A stretch of DNA of 34,988 bases from Bdellovibrionales bacterium (GTDB taxonomy: Bacteria; Bdellovibrionota; UBA1018; CAIMNF01), in contig CANGWP010000001.1 in assembly GCA_947457605.1 (NCBI GenBank), positions 1 to 34,988 on the forward strand, read 5' to 3'. A model generated the notes under the pieces. The model saw nothing but the letters and a program-made list of their open reading frames with translations, searched no databases and was not told where the DNA came from. The first letter of the stretch is position 1; every line of letters starts with the position of its first letter. Below, piece by piece: positions 31,473 through 34,988 of this stretch. The translations under genes and the position numbers were made by a program.

Positions 31473-33143
31473 TCATTCAAAAAACAAATCCTTCGCCAGA
31501 TCCGTCCCATACTTCCGAATCCACTTTGGTGATTTGATTCTGGACTGCAGGGCCGCCAAAACAAAATCCCGCTCCATCAGGAAAACATAGGGAATCTCAT
31601 CAAAAATGATATCACCAATCTTCTGAATGAGTTTCTCCCGCTTTCCTTCATTGAACTCGACATTGGCTTTCTTGATCAGTTCATCCACCTCGACATTTGA
31701 AAAAGATGCCGAGTTCGAACCTCCCTGTATGGAGGAGGATGCCCATAGCTGCCTTGGATCGGGCTGCACACCGCCCGCACCCCATCCCGAGAACGCCAGA
31801 TCAAAATCCTTTTTGTGAAGCGATTGGTACATCACCCCTTGATCCTCGGGACGCAATTCAAGATCAACCCCTGCCTTTTTGAAAGATTCCTTCAAAATCT
31901 GGGCAACACGCTGCTGCGCCGGACTCTCGTTCATGAACTTGAAGACAAATTTCAGGGTTTGTCGCTTCCCATTCAGGTCCTTCACAAAAAATGACTCTCC
32001 GGGTTCCTGTTTGAAACCATCTTGAAGAAGAAGCTCCCGTGCTTTTCTTGGATCAAAATTGTATCTACTGGAAGGGCTCTTCAGCTTCTGGGAGGTATAA
32101 CGGCTGCTTGAACCAAAAGGCGACACGCACCTTGAAGCCGTTCCCATGAAACCCTTCTCAATCACATCTTCATAATTCACCAGATGTGCGAGGGCTTTTC
32201 TGACCTGAATCGAGGAGAGCCAGGGATGCTTCAGATTGATTACGATTCCGGCCCAGGAAAGGGCCCGATTGGTCTTGAAACGATCCGCCCAGAGAGTTTT
32301 TCCGGAATCCCGGGAGGAGCCGAACTTGGAGGAGTCGACTCCCCTCACCTGCTTTACCAACTGATCCGAAGTGAGCGGAGTTGTATCGATTTCGCCCCGA
32401 ATGAGCCTCTCATACCGAAGTGTCGGGTCCGCGATGATCCGAAAGACCAGCGTCTTGAATCTGAATCGTCCCCGGAAGTTCTGAATCGAATCCCCCCACC
32501 AATTCAAGCTCCGCTCAAGAACGATCGATTGATCGCGGGAAAGAGACTTCAACACATAGGCGGAATTTCCAATCGGTTTCATACCCTCTTTGGACTTGTT
32601 CAGATCCTGCTCCTTTTCAAACTGCTTTTTCTGAACAGGAGTAAACTCATTCAATACCGAAAGGGTGTTGAATTTTGGCTCAGCGACTTGAAATGAAAAC
32701 CTGATCGCATCAATCTTTTTGAAGGAAACACCCTCAAAAAATCCACGAAGTACCGCAGCATCCACCTTGGGATCCATGATTTTTTGAAATGTAAACTCCA
32801 CATCGTCACTGGTAACGGAGGATCCATCACTCCATTTTGCTTCCGGTCTGAGGGCATAAGTGTATTCTTTTTTATCCTTTGAAACGCTGACAGAAGATGC
32901 CAAAACCGGAGAATCCTTCAGGGTATCCGCATCTTTCTCCAGAAGTGGCAGATAAAATTGGGAAGCCATGTCCATCGATTCCGAGTCCCTCGCTAGAAAT
33001 GGAACCATGGTAAGTGGAGTCATCCCGATCGAATCCGTAAATGTTCCGCTCGCAGAATTCACGGGCGCTGAGCGAACATCGGATCCAAAGAAGGAACCCA
33101 GCAAAAAGAAAAACAGCAGAACCGGATTTGAAGTGAATTTCAT
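31473..33143 (-). CDS. oligopeptide-type ABC transporter substrate-binding protein (SBP family 5)
   Basis: The 556-aa precursor begins at ATG 33143 with a signal peptide (VLLFFFLLGSFFG ... VRSAP). It has the SBP family-5 landmarks: LRPEAKWSDGSSVTSDDVEFTF near 110, YVLKSLSRDQSIVLERSLNWWG, RYERLIRGEIDTTPL, and VRKALAHLVNYEDVI. The last part FDLAFSGWGAGGVQPDPRQLW is also typical. It would bind an oligopeptide or similar solute in the periplasm. No permease or ATPase genes are next to it, so it works with a transporter encoded elsewhere. It may lack a lipobox, unusual in some lineages but normal in Gram-negative bacteria. Confidence 0.93.
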   Translation of the reverse strand: MKFTSNPVLLFFFLLGSFFGSDVRSAPVNSASGTFTDSIGMTPLTMVPFLARDSESMDMASQFYLPLLEKDADTLKDSPVLASSVSVSKDKKEYTYALRPEAKWSDGSSVTSDDVEFTFQKIMDPKVDAAVLRGFFEGVSFKKIDAIRFSFQVAEPKFNTLSVLNEFTPVQKKQFEKEQDLNKSKEGMKPIGNSAYVLKSLSRDQSIVLERSLNWWGDSIQNFRGRFRFKTLVFRIIADPTLRYERLIRGEIDTTPLTSDQLVKQVRGVDSSKFGSSRDSGKTLWADRFKTNRALSWAGIVINLKHPWLSSIQVRKALAHLVNYEDVIEKGFMGTASRCVSPFGSSSRYTSQKLKSPSSRYNFDPRKARELLLQDGFKQEPGESFFVKDLNGKRQTLKFVFKFMNESPAQQRVAQILKESFKKAGVDLELRPEDQGVMYQSLHKKDFDLAFSGWGAGGVQPDPRQLWASSSIQGGSNSASFSNVEVDELIKKANVEFNEGKREKLIQKIGDIIFDEIPYVFLMERDFVLAALQSRIKSPKWIRKYGTDLAKDLFFE

Positions 33144-33149
33144 GCCGCA

Positions 33150-33179
33150 ATTAAACCCAATTCTTCTCCCTCTTGTCAA
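33150..33179 (-). promoter_or_regulatory. promoter of the binding-protein gene, predicted leaderless
   Basis: TTGACA (33179-33174), 18 nt, then TTTAAT (33155-33150), ending 6 nt before the ATG at 33143. There is no ribosome site. Confidence 0.65.
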
Positions 33180-33201
33180 AAACAATGGTACCCTTTCCCT
33201 G

Positions 33202-34407
33202 ATGCGACAGGTTTTTGGATACCTTTTGGCAACAGCATTTTGCTCTCTGCCTGCAATGGCTCAGGTTGATCTTCACGCCCATCTGCACATGAAACCAGGA
33301 CTGGGCCCCCTTCTTCGCGGATCCGCAAAAGCCCAAGCCAAGGCGGCCCATCCCTCAAGCCGTCTGGACACCAAGGCTTCAGAAATCACTCTTCTTAACC
33401 CGGGCCCGCCAAAGATCACCGTCGTCAGCCTGTAGTCCCACCCCTGGCTTTCCAGTCCCCTGGCTTTTCATTTTCGGGACAACGTGGCCAGAGGACTCGA
33501 AGAGGAATATCAGGCCCTCGCGGAATTCGTGAGATCCCAGCCGGATAAAGTTGTTCTTGCCCGAAATCCTTCCGAAGCGAGGACTGCACTTCAAGCAGGG
33601 AAAAAAGTGTTGATCCTCTCGATTGAAGGCGCCTATGGCGCGATGGAGACGGAGGCTGATCTTTCAAAATGGGTGGACGAAAGAGGGCTTGCGATCCTGA
33701 CCCCGTTCCATCTGACCGAAGACTACTTCGGGGGGGCTGCTTTGCTGAGCCCGTGGCTCTCTCTATTCACATCTCCCCTTTCATTTTTTCAAAGCTTGAT
33801 GCTCAGTGGCGGCTCCTGCCTGAACTCATTTTGCGCATCCCCCATGGGAATGAAGCCTGCAGGAAGAGATCTGGTGGATCGCTTGGTTGAACGCAAGGTC
33901 TGGATTGACCTGGCGCATGCGAACGACTTGGAACGGAGGGAGCTTCTTCCGGAATTTCAAAAGCGAGGTCTTCCGTTGTTGGTTTCACATACAACTCTGG
34001 AGAGTCATTTCAACGCCGAGAGAAGTTTGAGCAAACTTGAAATCGATTATCTCAAGACCACAGGTGGCGTAGTTGGACTCATCCCGAGTGATGACTATCT
34101 TGAGGGCGGCACATCGGGCACTTGCTTTTCGGGACTTTTCGAATTCAAGAAACAAGTTCAATCGCTGGAAAGGTCCGTTGGAAAAAACAAAGTGATGATC
34201 GGGAGCGATTTCAACGCGCCCCTCAAGGGCCTTAGTCCTTATTGCCAAACCCGGGAGGGTGAGATCCACGGAGTGTTCGAGTCAGGCGGATTCTACCGGC
34301 AGGACCAATTCAAATCCCTCTCCGATTTCGTTGCCTCGGATCCTGATTGGACACGGGCCACGGAAGAAGCCTTCCTTTCGGCTTGGGAGCGGATCAGGTC
34401 ACGCTGA
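33202..34407 (+). pseudogene. exported M19 membrane dipeptidase, interrupted by an in-frame amber codon
   Basis: The gene reads as one 402-codon frame with a single TAG at 33433-33435 (codon 78). Residues 1-20 are a signal peptide and DLHAHLH (from residue 23) is the start of the M19 zinc site. After the TAG the frame continues without loss: ILSIEGAYG (the Glu ligand), IDLAHAN and LVSHTT (the His pair) and MIGSDFNAP (Asp) are all present. So every metal ligand is kept and the only lesion is the stop. The SHPWLSS sequence follows the TAG directly. It could be a recent pseudogene, a read-through gene or a sequence error. A GTG restart at 33484 would lose the signal and first ligands. Confidence 0.85.
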
Positions 34408-34987
34408 CACGCCTCCAGAGACTCCGCACAGTAATTTCAGTCTCCTCAGGGTATGAGGACAAAAACTCGATGCGTTTCACGGGTCCCCTCGCATCCGGAA
34501 GATCCCGAGGATCCATGATGCACTCAAATTTTCCGGGAGCAAAACTCTCAAGCCATCTCCAAGCAAGATCCATATCGGGAGTCGAATACAGAAATCCCTC
34601 GCGCTCATCCTTCGCCCAGGCCCGACCTTCTCGAAGCACGCGGAGAAGGGAAACCCTGTTTCCCGTCTTTGCTCCGCCCACTAGCTCTTTTGGCGCCAAA
34701 ACAGACCGGATCCAGGCCGAAGGAGTAACATCCTTCCCCACCGCCAAATTCAAAAAATGGGCCCCGAACTCTGCGCACCCGGATCCTTCGCCCCTTAAAA
34801 TTTTATGCCCGCCCCCATAATGATGGAAGCTTCCGTGTTTGAACCAGGAGTGAAGCTCTGAAAAAACCACCTCGGCCCGATCCGGGGAAAGGGGCACAAT
34901 CAAGGTCTTCAATCGATTGCGACTCCTCGCCCATTCGAGTTTCCGGAGGGAATCACGCCCGTCATCTACGGTCCCGGGAAAGTCAAA
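34394..34987 (-). CDS. protein of unknown function, 5' end beyond the window
   Basis: This frame is open from the right edge to a stop at 34394. The visible part is about 197 residues; a TTG at 34912 could start it, but the frame continues sensibly upstream (FDFPGTVDDGRDSLRKLEWA), so I take the gene as partial. The visible part has HGSFHHYGGGHKILRG, WIRSVLAPKEL, and LPDARGPVKRIEFLSSYPEE. I recognise no family. It overlaps the 3' end of the M19 gene by 14 nt (convergent). Confidence 0.7.
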   Translation of the reverse strand, partial: FDFPGTVDDGRDSLRKLEWARSRNRLKTLIVPLSPDRAEVVFSELHSWFKHGSFHHYGGGHKILRGEGSGCAEFGAHFLNLAVGKDVTPSAWIRSVLAPKELVGGAKTGNRVSLLRVLREGRAWAKDEREGFLYSTPDMDLAWRWLESFAPGKFECIMDPRDLPDARGPVKRIEFLSSYPEETEITVRSLWRRVSVT

Positions 34988-34988
34988 A

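Noticed and set aside
33484..34407. Separate shorter M19 gene starting at GTG 33484
   Set aside because: It would lack the signal peptide and the DLHAH metal site encoded in frame upstream, and has no ribosome site.

Overview
The window reads as a chromosomal stretch of a motile, heterotrophic Gram-negative bacterium. It has roughly 50% GC, dense short intergenic gaps and many 4-nt ATGA overlaps. The mix of genes is an incomplete chemosensory operon with no receptor gene, MotAB stator genes, PilZ and HD-GYP c-di-GMP proteins, many exported hydrolases and lipoproteins, transglutaminase-elicitor-type proteins and a lone homogentisate dioxygenase. This fits a Bdellovibrionota-like (Bdellovibrio/Oligoflexia) or other deltaproteobacterial-grade lineage. 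That placement is an inference from gene content; there is no rRNA here to confirm it. I saw no tRNA, rRNA, CRISPR array, insertion sequence or phage gene.

Layout. 1-2.7 kb (minus): lgt, a secreted transglutaminase-elicitor-like protein, a small beta-barrel protein and a 70-aa orphan histidine-kinase dimerisation domain. 2.75-6.2 kb (plus): a lipoprotein alpha/beta hydrolase, then an overlapping tatA - HbpS/GlcG-like - soluble GAF/PAS histidine kinase operon. 6.2-9.2 kb: an exported M14 carboxypeptidase (minus), a 22-bp tandem repeat, a host-attachment (baeRF-like) protein (plus), a bidirectional terminator, a CBS-pair protein (minus), and a gene-free block with four consecutive hairpins. 9.2-10.75 kb (plus): a dienelactone-hydrolase-like protein, a small exported protein and a PaaI-type thioesterase. 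10.76-14.3 kb (minus): motB, motA and a large exported paralogue of the elicitor protein. 14.5-16.5 kb (plus): hmgA and nth. 16.4-19.7 kb (minus): a lipoprotein trypsin-like protease and an SDR/PlsC pair. 19.8-25.4 kb (minus): cheA-cheW-cheR fusion-cheB. 25.5-26.9 kb (minus): a lipoprotein of unknown function. 27.0-28.3 kb (plus): a 2OG-Fe(II) oxygenase fused to a TonB/AgmX-like domain, and a DUF486 membrane protein. 28.3-30.7 kb: a PilZ protein with a histone-like tail (minus), then cheY and an HD-GYP protein (plus). 30.7-33.1 kb (minus): an exported HExxH protein and an oligopeptide-type binding protein. 33.2-34.4 kb (plus): an M19 dipeptidase gene interrupted by one in-frame amber codon. 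The last gene runs off the right edge.

Three themes stand out. (1) Degenerate signalling domains sit beside intact ones. The CheR protein carries a receiver and a CheB-like methylesterase domain in which the positions of Ser, His and Asp are Met, Glu and Lys. The intact CheB carries an N-terminal domain that looks like a worn CheD. The HD-GYP protein starts with a receiver-like domain lacking its Asp. (2) motA and cheA are each preceded by the same sigma-28-like motif with identical 12-nt spacing, suggesting one motility regulon over two distant loci. (3) At least six genes have a -10 hexamer ending only 6-8 nt before the start codon and no Shine-Dalgarno sequence, which predicts leaderless mRNAs, mostly for exported proteins.
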